In this document: positions 41,807-51,455 of the stretch, piece by piece
Position numbering within the stretch: position 1 is the first letter of the stretch
How the letters are laid out: each line of letters starts with the position of its first letter
Assembly (NCBI GenBank): GCA_002435145.1
Contig: DJLT01000122.1
Location: 34,829-87,650 of the forward strand
Length of the DNA stretch: 52,822 bases
Origin: Neptuniibacter sp. UBA6509
GTDB taxonomy: Bacteria; Pseudomonadota; Gammaproteobacteria; Pseudomonadales; Balneatricaceae
Direction of reading: 5' to 3'
Translations under genes and position numbers: made by a program
The notes under the pieces: generated by a model
Seen by the model: the letters and a program-made list of their open reading frames with translations, nothing else
What the model was told of the DNA's origin: nothing
Databases searched by the model: none

Positions 41807-42769
41807 ATGACGAATAATATATCGATCCGACATCTGCGTGCGTTTACTGAAATAGCAAAGAATGGCAGTTTTACGCGTGCCTCAGAAGCACTTCATGTGA
41901 CGCAATCCACATTAACCGCCACGATTAAGCAACTTGAAGAGCAAGCCGGACTGAGATTATTTGACCGGACAACCCGCCGAGTGCTGCTAACCGGTGAAGG
42001 TGAAAGCTTTCTCCCCGTTGCTGAAAAGCTTATCTCTGATTTTGATACCGCCTTTAATGATCTTAAAGCGACAACTTCGCAACAAAAAGGTCAAGTCGGC
42101 ATCGCTGCTTCGCCATCTATGATTGGGCGCATCCTACCTGAGATCATTAAATCCTATCATCATGATCATCCCCAAATTGGTATTTACCTAAGAGATGACA
42201 ATGCCAACGGTATTGAAAGACGGGTATTAGACAACGATGTGGATTTTGGTATTGGAAGCAACCACTCAAACCTCCCAGAGTTAAACTATCAAGTGGTATT
42301 AGTCGACAGCTATGGCGTAGTTTTGCCTTTATCTCATCCATTATCAGATGAAAAAGAGCTTATTTGGCAAGATATAGCCGCACTGCCACAAGTACACTTA
42401 ACCGAAGATACAGGTACCCGGGCCCAGCTTTATAACTTAGAGAGAAAGTTCAGTCTTGATTTAAGGTTAAGCGGCTCATTAGTAGAAGTTTCAACACCAG
42501 CAGGTTTAGCAGAGATGATTGAAACCGGATTGGGGGTTTCTCTTCTGCCCGCGCTAGCCGCGAGCACCAGCGCCTTTTCTAATCTCAGATTTATACCTCT
42601 TAAAGAACCACGTTTAGAAAGAGAGATATGCATCATTAGCCGCCAAGGTCGATCTTTAAGTCCGGCAGCCGAAAGTTTGCTGACATTAGTGTTAAGTAAG
42701 TTTGAGCATGCCAAAATGCCAAACCATGTTTCACATATAGACGATAAGGGTGTTAATCAGGAAGGATAG
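41807..42769 (+). CDS. LysR-family transcriptional regulator
   Basis: 320 residues. N-terminal winged helix (LRAFTEIAKNGSFTRASEAL, VTQSTLTATIKQLEEQAGLRLFDRT) and a periplasmic-binding-like effector domain. Divergent from ydiJ, so a local regulator of D-2-hydroxyglutarate oxidation is likely; the inducer is unknown. A terminator follows immediately. Confidence 0.9.
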   Translation: MTNNISIRHLRAFTEIAKNGSFTRASEALHVTQSTLTATIKQLEEQAGLRLFDRTTRRVLLTGEGESFLPVAEKLISDFDTAFNDLKATTSQQKGQVGIAASPSMIGRILPEIIKSYHHDHPQIGIYLRDDNANGIERRVLDNDVDFGIGSNHSNLPELNYQVVLVDSYGVVLPLSHPLSDEKELIWQDIAALPQVHLTEDTGTRAQLYNLERKFSLDLRLSGSLVEVSTPAGLAEMIETGLGVSLLPALAASTSAFSNLRFIPLKEPRLEREICIISRQGRSLSPAAESLLTLVLSKFEHAKMPNHVSHIDDKGVNQEG

Positions 42770-42798
42770 AGTTCTACTTAGGCTATAAATAGAACTCT
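42768..42798 (+). terminator. terminator after the LysR gene
   Basis: AGAGTTCTA / TAGAACTCT, a perfect 9-bp stem with a 13-nt loop and a weak GTTTC tail, beginning at the stop codon. Confidence 0.6.
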
Positions 42799-42923
42799 GT
42801 TTCAATGCTAGGATTACTTAAAAGCCGCGATTATTGATAGATCTTATCCAAGAGCGTATCAAAAGCGCTTTTCATGTATTCAAAACAGGAGCTCATAACA
42901 GTAGCGTTTAAAGCAATAAAGCC

Positions 42924-43781
42924 CTACGCTGGCTCTTCCGCATCGCTAATACGTGCAAGGCGTGCTTGCTCTTCAGCAAAGGCTTCTTTAATTTCCAGTA
43001 AAACCGAATCAACATCAGCCGCTTCTGTCGTCTCTTCAAATAACCCTGTGAGTTCTGTATCAGGCTCTAGCTTGCCCTCTTCATACAAAGCCCAGATCTC
43101 TTTGGCATATTGCGTCTGTAACAGTTCAGGTGCATACATACCGTAATAACTACGCATGTTATTGATATCTCGCTCTAGCATCCACTCAGCATGATTATTA
43201 GCCGCTGCATCGACGGCTTGTGGAAGGTCGATAATGACAGGGCCATAGGAGTCCACCAGCACATTGAATTCTGATAAGTCACCATGTACAAGTCCAGCAC
43301 AAAGCATACGAACGATATCACGAATGATAACAGCGTGATCTTCACGGGCTTGCTCGGCCGACATTGCCACATCATTTAAACGCGGCGCAACCTCTCCACT
43401 GTCGTCTGTGACTAGCTCCATAAGAAGTACGCCATCAAAACAACCGTATGGAGTCGGAACCCGAACGCCTGCATCGGCTAATTTGTAGAGCGCATCCACC
43501 TCAGCGTTATGCCATAAGGCTTCTTGCTGGTCTCTACCAAATTTAGAGCCTTTCTCCATCGCGCGCGCGCGACGGCTATTGCGAACTTTACGACCTTCTT
43601 GATATTGAACCGCTTGTTTAAAGCTTCGCTTGGCTGCTTCTTTGTAAACTTTGGCACAGCGGATCTCTGATCCACAACGGACCACGTATACAACTGCCTC
43701 TTTGCCACTCATTAATTGACGAAGGACTTCATCGACGAGCCCATCTTCAACAAGTGGTTTAATTCTTTTAGGGATTTTCAT
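42924..43781 (-). CDS. RIO1-type serine/threonine protein kinase
   Basis: 285 residues from ATG 43781 with AAGGA before it; the frame upstream lacks a ribosome site. RIO kinase features: SGKEAVVYVVRCGSEIRCAK (ATP lysine), LVHGDLSEFNVLVD (catalytic loop) and VIIDLPQAVD (metal aspartate). An acidic C-terminal tail follows. RIO kinases act in ribosome maturation in archaea and eukaryotes; bacterial copies are less studied. Alone on this strand, convergent with the LysR gene. Confidence 0.9.
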   Translation of the reverse strand: MKIPKRIKPLVEDGLVDEVLRQLMSGKEAVVYVVRCGSEIRCAKVYKEAAKRSFKQAVQYQEGRKVRNSRRARAMEKGSKFGRDQQEALWHNAEVDALYKLADAGVRVPTPYGCFDGVLLMELVTDDSGEVAPRLNDVAMSAEQAREDHAVIIRDIVRMLCAGLVHGDLSEFNVLVDSYGPVIIDLPQAVDAAANNHAEWMLERDINNMRSYYGMYAPELLQTQYAKEIWALYEEGKLEPDTELTGLFEETTEAADVDSVLLEIKEAFAEEQARLARISDAEEPA

Positions 43782-44039
43782 GGTGTCCTTATACAGTGAA
43801 TAGGCATCAGATGAAATAGGCGGCCATATAATTAGTGCTTTTATCGCAAATTCCATTATTAATGGAAGTTAATGATTAAAACTCAACACCAGCACTTTAC
43901 GCTTTTTATTCAACTATAGGCTTGCTTAAATAGTTCATCCGTAGCTAACCGAGTCAGTGGATTTTCTATAATATGAGGGTTTGAGTAACAAATTCTGTAT
44001 AAGTAGCACATTACTGTTATCGTTTTTAAGGAAGTTATC

Positions 44040-44771
44040 ATGGCGCAAGCAGGTCCATTGATTGAGACATTAAAGCGTGAACTTAAAGCTCAAGGGAAAA
44101 CTTACGTTGATGTTGCTAACGTTCTAGATCTAAGTGAAGCATCGGTTAAGCGCTTATTTGCTGATAAAAACTTCACCCTGCAACGTATAGAATTGATATG
44201 TGACATGCTGAACTTAGAATTTTCTGAGCTCGTACAGCGCATGAGTAAGAATCAATGCCAGCTTATTCAGTTAAGCCGTGAGCAGGAAAAAGAGATTGCT
44301 AGCGATCTGATCCTTCTACTGATCACTGTGAGTGTCATCAGTGGCATGTCCTATGAAGAGATACTACATAACTACAATATTCCTGAAGCCGACGGCATTC
44401 AGAAACTCGCCAAACTCGACCGTTTAAAGATAATTGATTTATTACCAAACAATCGAGTGAAGCTCTTAGTCGCTCCAAACTTTCACTGGTTGCCTAACGG
44501 TCCTATACAGCAATTTTTCCAAGAGAAAGTAGAACAAGATTTCTTTAGTTCTAGATTTGATAAAGCTAATGAAAAACTGATCGTGTCCAATGCGATATTG
44601 ACCGATAGTTCCAATGCACGATTACAAAAGAAAATGGAGCGTCTAGCCTCTGAATTCAACGATCTTATGCAGGAGGATCAAAATGTGCCTGCGGATAAAA
44701 AAAGTGGAACAACCATGGTTCTAGCTATAAGACAATGGCAATACTCACTCTTTAAAAAAATTACCAAATAA
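44040..44771 (+). CDS. XRE-type helix-turn-helix regulator with a helical C-terminal domain
   Basis: 243 residues. Residues 8-70 form an HTH of the Cro/XRE type (YVDVANVLDLSEASVKRLFA, LQRIELICDMLNLEFSELVQRM). The remaining 170 residues are helical, with a winged-helix-like segment (EILHNYNIPEADGIQKLAKL) but no named domain. AAGGAAG precedes the ATG. No operon partner; target unknown. Confidence 0.8.
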   Translation: MAQAGPLIETLKRELKAQGKTYVDVANVLDLSEASVKRLFADKNFTLQRIELICDMLNLEFSELVQRMSKNQCQLIQLSREQEKEIASDLILLLITVSVISGMSYEEILHNYNIPEADGIQKLAKLDRLKIIDLLPNNRVKLLVAPNFHWLPNGPIQQFFQEKVEQDFFSSRFDKANEKLIVSNAILTDSSNARLQKKMERLASEFNDLMQEDQNVPADKKSGTTMVLAIRQWQYSLFKKITK

Positions 44772-44804
44772 GGCCTCAAAAAATCACTAGAGCCATTAAG
44801 TACT

Positions 44805-44835
44805 CATTTTGCTCTATTATACAGAGAGCAAAATG
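44805..44835. repeat. perfect 11-bp inverted repeat after the XRE-type gene
   Basis: CATTTTGCTCT and AGAGCAAAATG with a 9-nt spacer, 34 bp after the regulator's stop and 118 bp before the next start. No T-run follows. It may be a weak terminator or an operator of the downstream GGDEF-EAL gene. Confidence 0.5.
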
Positions 44836-44952
44836 CAGCAGCGCCATGAAAGCTACACTCCACGTAAAGTGTGCGCATAAATAATGATAATAATAAATGT
44901 ATAGATCGACAAGTTAACGATTAGCAATTCACATGATATGTAAGGATTTTTT

Positions 44953-46887
44953 TTGTATCCAAATGAGAATCTAGAGCTCAATGCTCGGCTAAATCTTTTA
45001 TACCGAAATGCATATTTTGGTATAGTAATTACATTTATCGCCGCGACTGGATTGGCTTTCGGCTTTGATAATACTAATGAAGATCCAACTAAAGTAATTT
45101 GGTGGGTCAGTATATCTCTGTTGATGCTAATCCGCTTGTTAGATAGCCTTACATGGTCTCGACACAAGGATAAAGGCACATTAGATAATATTAGGCATCT
45201 CTATCGCTTCAGATCTGGAGCCTTGCTAACAGCTTTTCTATGGTCCTTTTATTGCCTTTACTTCTATTCCAATTCCAACCTTTATGAATTATCAGTTTCT
45301 TGGATTATTGTATCTGCAATGGCTGGTGGTTCAGCCACTGTGCTTTCTGCAGATAGATTTGTTGTCTTGTCATACACTCAGATATTACTGCTTCCCTATT
45401 CGTTACTGGTCGCAATAGCAGGTAACTCAGAACATCAGATGATTGGTTTTTTAGGCATCGCTTTCTCAATTGTTATGTTTTTTACAGCGCTGAAAGCCGC
45501 CACTTATACAGAAGACTCAATACGTCTGCGCTACAAACACAAGAATCTGCTTAATAATATGAAGCATGAGGTCGAAACCAGAACTCAGGAGATTGTTAAG
45601 CTAAACCAACTTGATTCTTTAACCAATCTACTCAATCGTTCGGCCTTCATTAAGCAGGCTGAAGCTTGTATTAACGAAAAAAGTAAGCAGCCTTTCTCCA
45701 TTTTCTTTATTGATATGAATGGATTCAAACCAGTTAATGACAATTTTGGTCATAACATTGGTGATGAGATATTAAGACAGCTGTCTAGACGACTGCAAAC
45801 AACTTTTGCCCAGACAGCTATCATTTCTCGCTGGGGGGGTGATGAATTTATCCTACTCGCAAAAACCGATAAAGCAGATGAGATTGATACTATAGCAAAG
45901 TCTATTTGCCATCTATTTGCCACCCCTTTCCATATTCATGATTACTCTATTGATATGGACGTATCTATAGGGGTGTCTACGTACCCTACCCATAGTCTGA
46001 CCTTATCAGAGCTTATCAGTTATGCGGATGTGTCAATGTATAGCAATAAACATGATGATAAAGGCGACTATGTCGTATTCAATAATACATTGGCTAAGAA
46101 AGTTCAAAGTGAATTCTATCTTTCAACAGCCATTACAAGTGCCATATCTAATCAACAATTAAGTCTAGTTTTCCAGCCTATCATCGATGCAGAAAACGAT
46201 AGATACCATGCAGTTGAAGCCTTACTCCGCTGGAACTTAGATGGTGAGCAAATTCCTCCAGACATATTTATACCTATAGCAGAACGAAATGGTTCTATAC
46301 GGAGCATTGGGCAGTGGGTATTAGATGAATCGATAAAACAGCAAAAAACTCTAGAACGAGAAGGGTTTGACGTAAAAGTTTGTATCAATGTCTCAGTGAT
46401 CCAGTTCGACGATCCTAAATTTGTTAACTGTATCGCAAAATTGTTGGCTAAATATGATGTTAAGGCTTCAAATATTTGCATTGAGATCACTGAATCCGTC
46501 TTCTCTACTGATAAACCTAAGATCATTGCAGCTCTGAAGCAGCTGCAAGCATTGGGGATATTTATCTCGATCGATGATTTTGGAACCGGCTACTCTTCCT
46601 TGTCTTTGATCCAAGACTTTGGCGTACATGTCGTTAAAATAGATCGCTCTTTCATCAATAGACTAGATTCAAATGGCGGTGCCATCATAAAAGCGGTGAT
46701 GGTAATGGGCGGAGACCTTAACTACTCTGTCGTAGCTGAAGGTATCGAAAGCATCGATCAAGAGATTATTCTCAAAGAGCTTGGGGTACAGTATTTACAG
46801 GGCTACCTTTTTAGTCGCCCTGTCCCTTTTAACGAGTTACTGGTCAAATTAAGAAAAAAGAACTTTTCACTCGATGAACTTAGTTAG
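44953..46887 (+). CDS. membrane GGDEF-EAL cyclic-di-GMP enzyme
   Basis: 644 residues. Five or six membrane helices occupy about residues 15-195, followed by a short coiled coil, a GGDEF domain (SRWGGDEF, canonical) near 205-370 and an EAL domain (AVEALLRW, then DDFGTGYSSL) near 385-635. Both signature motifs are intact, so either synthesis or breakdown of c-di-GMP is possible. The start is TTG at 44953: AAGGA lies upstream, separated by a run of T that reaches into the start codon. No PAS domain is seen. Confidence 0.9.
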   Translation: MYPNENLELNARLNLLYRNAYFGIVITFIAATGLAFGFDNTNEDPTKVIWWVSISLLMLIRLLDSLTWSRHKDKGTLDNIRHLYRFRSGALLTAFLWSFYCLYFYSNSNLYELSVSWIIVSAMAGGSATVLSADRFVVLSYTQILLLPYSLLVAIAGNSEHQMIGFLGIAFSIVMFFTALKAATYTEDSIRLRYKHKNLLNNMKHEVETRTQEIVKLNQLDSLTNLLNRSAFIKQAEACINEKSKQPFSIFFIDMNGFKPVNDNFGHNIGDEILRQLSRRLQTTFAQTAIISRWGGDEFILLAKTDKADEIDTIAKSICHLFATPFHIHDYSIDMDVSIGVSTYPTHSLTLSELISYADVSMYSNKHDDKGDYVVFNNTLAKKVQSEFYLSTAITSAISNQQLSLVFQPIIDAENDRYHAVEALLRWNLDGEQIPPDIFIPIAERNGSIRSIGQWVLDESIKQQKTLEREGFDVKVCINVSVIQFDDPKFVNCIAKLLAKYDVKASNICIEITESVFSTDKPKIIAALKQLQALGIFISIDDFGTGYSSLSLIQDFGVHVVKIDRSFINRLDSNGGAIIKAVMVMGGDLNYSVVAEGIESIDQEIILKELGVQYLQGYLFSRPVPFNELLVKLRKKNFSLDELS

Positions 46888-47085
46888 GACGATTTCCACG
46901 CCGCATAATCAAGATAGCCGCGGTTCATTATCAAATAAATACAGATAGCACTTTATTATTAATTGACTCTAATCAGCCAAGGGGAATGAGTTTGTAACTC
47001 GCCTAATTGAGAATTACAACAATGCCTTTTCCGACAAGCACGAGGGCTTTTGTCATAGATCATTCTAAATTGTACGGGAACGTTG

Positions 47086-47124
47086 AAAAGCGGGTCATAT
47101 AACTTATTTTATAAAACCCACTTT
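47086..47124 (-). terminator. weak terminator after nahK
   Basis: AAAGTGGGT / ACCCGCTTT with one G-T pair, a 20-nt AT-rich loop and a TTTTC tail on the minus strand. The rest of the 291 bp between the GGDEF-EAL gene and nahK shows nothing that I can name. Confidence 0.4.
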
Positions 47125-47178
47125 ATCAGAATCCAACTCAAAAAATTTAATTGCTAGATACTTGATTTATTACCAGAC

Positions 47179-49749
47179 TCACCCGAGCATATGTATCAAC
47201 GTCGTTTTAAGTTTAAGAGGCTTAACAGGCTTATTTACCAACATATAGTCAAGATCCCGTATCTCTTGATTCAGTTCCTTACTATAGTTTGCTGTAATCA
47301 TGAGAACAGGCAGATTGTGCGTAACCTCCTTTGTCACTACTCGAGCAGCATCAATTCCATTTTGACCATTATCTAAATGATAGTCAGCAATCAAGACATC
47401 AACTGGATCCTGTTTAAAATCGACCTTTTCTCTTAAATCATCAACGGAAAGTGCTGTGACCACATTACACCCCCATCCGGTTAACAAAAGGTCCATTGCT
47501 TCACATATCGCAGAATCGTTATCAATCAACCATACATTGGCATTGGTGAGGTATTCAGCCACAATTGGCATATGAGGGCCTGTTACCATCATCGGTGACT
47601 CATCCCCGAGAGGGACTTCAACAGCAAATACAGATCCACGACCTTCAATTGAATCCACACGTATTTGATGGCCCAACACTCTAGATATTTTATCTACGAT
47701 CGCAAGCCCAAGCCCTAAGCCTTTCTCCTCTCCTGGGCGGTCTTCCTGTAAGCGCTTAAACTCATGAAAAACTTCTGACAACTTCTCTTTAGGTATTCCA
47801 CGTCCGGTATCCCAAACCTCAATCCAAAGGCTATCTGCTTTACGACGGCAGCCTAGAAGCAGCTTGCCTTTCTCAGTATAACGAATGGCATTAGTCAGGA
47901 AATTACGCAAAATACGCGCTAATAGTTGTGAATCAGAACGCACAACCGATCGATTATTGACGCATCTAAATTCAAGCCCCTCTGCCCCAGCCAACTGTGA
48001 GAACTCAGCGGATAACGTCTCAAACAACCCTTGCAGATTAAAAGTGACCACATCTGCCTTAACGACACCCGCATCCAATTTAGAAATATCAACCAAGGTA
48101 CGGAGTAAAGATTCAACATCATCAAGTGAATTTGATACTGAGTTAGCAAGGCTGCAATGTTTAGGTTCTTTAATCTCCTCAGACAAAGCGCCGGAAAACA
48201 GACGAGCTGCATTTAAGGGTTGTAGCAGATCATGACTCACTGCGGCTAAGAACTTTGTCTTAGATAAGTTGGCCTGATCAGCCTCTAATTTAGCTTCTCG
48301 CAAACGAGCTTCGACGCCTGCACGCTCGGTAATTTCTGACCTTAGCTGTTTATTTAACGAGGTTAATGCAGAAGTACGCTCTTCAACTCTTTCCTCAAGC
48401 AGCTGATGTGAAAGCTCAAGTGCTTCAGCTGAGCGTCGACGCTCAGTGATATCTCGAATCATGACAAAGAAACCATCAGATTTCTGGTCTTGATCTAAGT
48501 TAGCAACATAAGATTTCAACAGATAACGCTGCTCACCTATGGCATTCGTCTGCCATACTTCAAAGGTTACATTCTCACCTGATAGCGCTCGAGCAATGTA
48601 AGGCTCTAACTCAGCGAACTCCTCATCAGTATATACCTCATGAATACTTTCACCGTTAAGTGAATCGTGCGCTTTACCAAACCATTCATTGTAAACCTTG
48701 TTAGTGAACCGATAATGTAGATCTCTATCAAGGTAAGCGATTAATGCAGGTACGTTATCGGTAATTAGGCGAATCCATTGTTCACTTTGGCGAAGTGATT
48801 CTGCATAGCGGTGCCGCTCAGTAATATCGGTATATGTATTAACAAAGCCACCCTTAGGCATGGGATGAGTTCTAACCTCAATAACCTGACCTAAACGACC
48901 TTTCTGTTCCGAGGCTAGCACTTCTCCTTGCTGAGCAGCGGTTAAAGCATGCTGCAAAATAGCATGATTATCTAGCATTAAAGCAGCGAATGGGGGGTAG
49001 GATTTAACTTGCTCGACATCAACATCCATGAGGTCCAGAAAACGCCCATTCCATAATTCAACACGCCCTTCGGGGGTAACCAATACGACCCCCTGAGATA
49101 AATTATCTACGGTTCGCTGGAGTAGCAATGTCTTCTGTTCTAAGGCAAATTCTTTATCTGCTGTTTCACGCTCTTTAAGTGCAGTTATATCTGTATATAG
49201 TATTACCAAGCCACCATCTTGTGTCGGCCGCTCAGACATTTGTACCCATCGACCATTATTAAGCCGATAAACTTTACTTCCAACATTTGTAGCTGGGTAC
49301 TCTTCATCAATCAGGCCACTAATACGCGCAAGTCGTGAGATATCTTGTATTGTGGTGCCCGTTTTAATATCAATTCCTGTTGTAGCCCACACCCGGCTAA
49401 ATTTGCTATTAAAAAGAACAATCTTTCTCTCTCGATCAAAAAGCACAAAAGCGTCAGATATACTTTCTATAGCATCAACTACACGCTGATTTGCTATCGC
49501 TGCTTGATCATTGGCTTCTTTCAGATCCCGGTGACTAGATTTAAGCTCTGATAACACATGATGCAATGCTTCTGTACGTTCTCGGACCTGTTCGGCCAGC
49601 ACAACCGAATGTTCAAATGCAGAATATGGATTAGCACCTTGACTGCCACCGGCCTCTACACGCTCTATTAAGACGGTGTTGATTTTGCGTAATTTAGCGT
49701 TTTCTTCTTGAAGCTTTTTAACTTGCAGCTCAAGTTCTAAATCAGCCAT
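47179..49749 (-). CDS. nahK: hybrid sensor histidine kinase NahK/ErcS' family
   Basis: 856 residues: N-terminal coiled coil (LELQVKKLQEENAKLRKI), three PAS-type segments (about 90-190, 215-310 and 325-440), a coiled-coil linker, a histidine kinase domain with the phospho-acceptor in AAVSHDLLQPLNAARL, an ATPase domain (NFLTNAIRYT, DTGRGIP, GLGLGLAIV) and a C-terminal receiver with the aspartate in DVLIADYHLDNGQNG. It resembles NahK of Pseudomonas and Shewanella by eye. NahK phosphorylates HptB-type proteins controlling biofilm and c-di-GMP. It overlaps the nosP 3' end by 8 bp. Confidence 0.88.
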   Translation of the reverse strand: MADLELELQVKKLQEENAKLRKINTVLIERVEAGGSQGANPYSAFEHSVVLAEQVRERTEALHHVLSELKSSHRDLKEANDQAAIANQRVVDAIESISDAFVLFDRERKIVLFNSKFSRVWATTGIDIKTGTTIQDISRLARISGLIDEEYPATNVGSKVYRLNNGRWVQMSERPTQDGGLVILYTDITALKERETADKEFALEQKTLLLQRTVDNLSQGVVLVTPEGRVELWNGRFLDLMDVDVEQVKSYPPFAALMLDNHAILQHALTAAQQGEVLASEQKGRLGQVIEVRTHPMPKGGFVNTYTDITERHRYAESLRQSEQWIRLITDNVPALIAYLDRDLHYRFTNKVYNEWFGKAHDSLNGESIHEVYTDEEFAELEPYIARALSGENVTFEVWQTNAIGEQRYLLKSYVANLDQDQKSDGFFVMIRDITERRRSAEALELSHQLLEERVEERTSALTSLNKQLRSEITERAGVEARLREAKLEADQANLSKTKFLAAVSHDLLQPLNAARLFSGALSEEIKEPKHCSLANSVSNSLDDVESLLRTLVDISKLDAGVVKADVVTFNLQGLFETLSAEFSQLAGAEGLEFRCVNNRSVVRSDSQLLARILRNFLTNAIRYTEKGKLLLGCRRKADSLWIEVWDTGRGIPKEKLSEVFHEFKRLQEDRPGEEKGLGLGLAIVDKISRVLGHQIRVDSIEGRGSVFAVEVPLGDESPMMVTGPHMPIVAEYLTNANVWLIDNDSAICEAMDLLLTGWGCNVVTALSVDDLREKVDFKQDPVDVLIADYHLDNGQNGIDAARVVTKEVTHNLPVLMITANYSKELNQEIRDLDYMLVNKPVKPLKLKTTLIHMLG

Positions 49750-50890
49750 GTCGCTTTCTCCCTATAGCGACCGCAGTGAAGGTCTGATTAATATGCAAAC
49801 CCTCTAACTGCTCACCATAAGTATTAAATCCAATGACATTATTATCTTTTAAGAGCTGTGAAACATTTTCTGAATAACCGTCCTGCTCACTTTCTAGGCG
49901 CCTTAAAAAACAATCACAACCGATGATTAGCTGCGGTTCACCTATTTGAGCTTTGATAGAATCAAGAGTGGAATTTAAATTACCGATCAGATCACCGGAC
50001 TCCATAACAGTTAGCACAATTCCATTTTCCACTGCACAGTAAAACTTCAAACTCAGATCATCAGTCACCTGTTGAATAGAGCGAACATAAAATTCTTCGC
50101 CCAGCTTCACCGCTATAGGATTAAGGGCGAAGACATCGGGGCTTAAATCTTCAACAGGCATGCCAATAGCTTCCGCATAAACCAAAGCAGCTGGTTCCGC
50201 GTTAAGTTCATAAACACATCGTTCCTCGGCATCTGCCGAGGTAACAACCAGCTTCATGTCCTTGTGCTGCATATGATGGGTACTGAACACTTCAAAATCG
50301 TAAACAGTATTGAACATCATGACGACCGCAGCACCCGTATGAAATTGCCCATTGAAGAAGACATGGGTTTTAGCCAAGTGAATGTCATCTGCAGCCGACC
50401 CACCAAAATTGGGTATGCTACCTAGCGCGGAATTGAGGGTAACCAGAACGTTCTCTTCTTGAATAGAAAGACCATCAAGAAGTGTCAGCGCAAACGTATT
50501 ACCCTTAATAGGTGCAATTTGGTGCTTTCTACAACCAGAGATCAGTTTATCTACAAGTGTTTGCGCGTCCGTTAACCTGAAATTGTTTAAACACTCAATT
50601 GACTCAGCATGTATAGCAAAATCCACATCACTAAAGCCTATCGCAGTAATGCAGCCCTGACCGTATCCTAATGGGGTTATCTCTCCTGCAGTTGTACAAC
50701 CTGCCACATTAATATCGACGAACTGAGTGTTTAAAGCCTTAGCTAATTCAGGAAGGTCGTATTCAGCCGAGCAGAAAAAGATGACAGTTTTCAAGTCAAG
50801 CTCATTAAATTGATTACGAAGATCTTCAGCCGCAACTTTGGGATCAGTGCTGTAAGATGCAGCAGTGATAAAGGCAGGAGTGGTTATCAA
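49742..50890 (-). CDS. nosP: FIST-domain NO sensor NosP
   Basis: 382 residues with FIST-N (ASYSTDPKVAAEDLRNQFNE, VAGCTTAGEITPLGYGQGCI) and FIST-C domains (VYAEAIGMP; VIGFNTYGEQLEGLHINQTF). In Pseudomonas and Vibrio, NosP is a heme protein that binds NO and inhibits the NahK kinase encoded beside it; the same pair is present here with an 8-bp overlap. The heme ligand cannot be fixed by eye. The start is TTG at 50890 with AGAGGAA upstream. Confidence 0.88.
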   Translation of the reverse strand: MITTPAFITAASYSTDPKVAAEDLRNQFNELDLKTVIFFCSAEYDLPELAKALNTQFVDINVAGCTTAGEITPLGYGQGCITAIGFSDVDFAIHAESIECLNNFRLTDAQTLVDKLISGCRKHQIAPIKGNTFALTLLDGLSIQEENVLVTLNSALGSIPNFGGSAADDIHLAKTHVFFNGQFHTGAAVVMMFNTVYDFEVFSTHHMQHKDMKLVVTSADAEERCVYELNAEPAALVYAEAIGMPVEDLSPDVFALNPIAVKLGEEFYVRSIQQVTDDLSLKFYCAVENGIVLTVMESGDLIGNLNSTLDSIKAQIGEPQLIIGCDCFLRRLESEQDGYSENVSQLLKDNNVIGFNTYGEQLEGLHINQTFTAVAIGRKRHG

Positions 50891-51455
50891 AATACTGTTC
50901 CTCTAGATAATTTTTCTAGGACTAAAATGTAAGGCAAAACTAAATATGACTTATCTAAGCACTGAATACTACACATGTGAAATATGTTCGCATATATGAT
51001 TCAGTGCAAGTATTAAAATTGGAAACAAACTTTTATAAAGGAGATTGGTCGCGGTCTAGTCACCAGATACTTGAGATTGACTTTAATTACGTAAAGTTAC
51101 TGTTTAATCACATCCAAAAGACATACATTCGTATCCAACAGACATAAGTTCTGACTAGAGAAGCCATCTACACCCTTCTATAATCCCGGATAATGCTTTA
51201 TCAAAAACGTGTTCATTAATAGGGCTTTTATCTTTAAAAAATGCCCCACATGCCCCCTAATAATGCACACAAAGCACCTATACATCGCCCCCAAAGCCAA
51301 AGCAGCACCTTAGAAGTAATACTCAAGACCCTGCTAGCACCCTAAACCAAGGTTCTATTAGATCAGCGCTTATGCCGGATACTACTCGCTGGGCGACTTA
51401 TTGATAATCGCTGCAACATTTAACAAAAAATAATTTCGGTATTCCCGGGGGCGAC
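50891..51455. other. 565-bp intergenic region before the porin gene
   Basis: No coding frame that I can support. It holds an inverted repeat GCACTGAAT (50959-50967) / ATTCAGTGC (50999-51007), a dyad ACTTTA-N6-TAAAGT at 51080-51097, and a pair of 14-bp direct repeats (51112-51146). It must contain the divergent promoters of nosP and the porin gene. The A+T-rich stretch near 51420-51440 precedes the porin start; the ribosome site there is GGGGGCG. Confidence 0.6.
51112..51146. promoter_or_regulatory. direct repeats spaced two helical turns, upstream of the porin gene
   Basis: ATCCAAAAGACATA at 51112-51125 and ATCCAACAGACATA at 51133-51146 differ at one position and start 21 bp apart. That spacing suits a response regulator or other protein binding one face of the helix. 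They lie about 310 bp before the porin ATG and 220 bp before nosP, so either could be the target. Confidence 0.45.
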
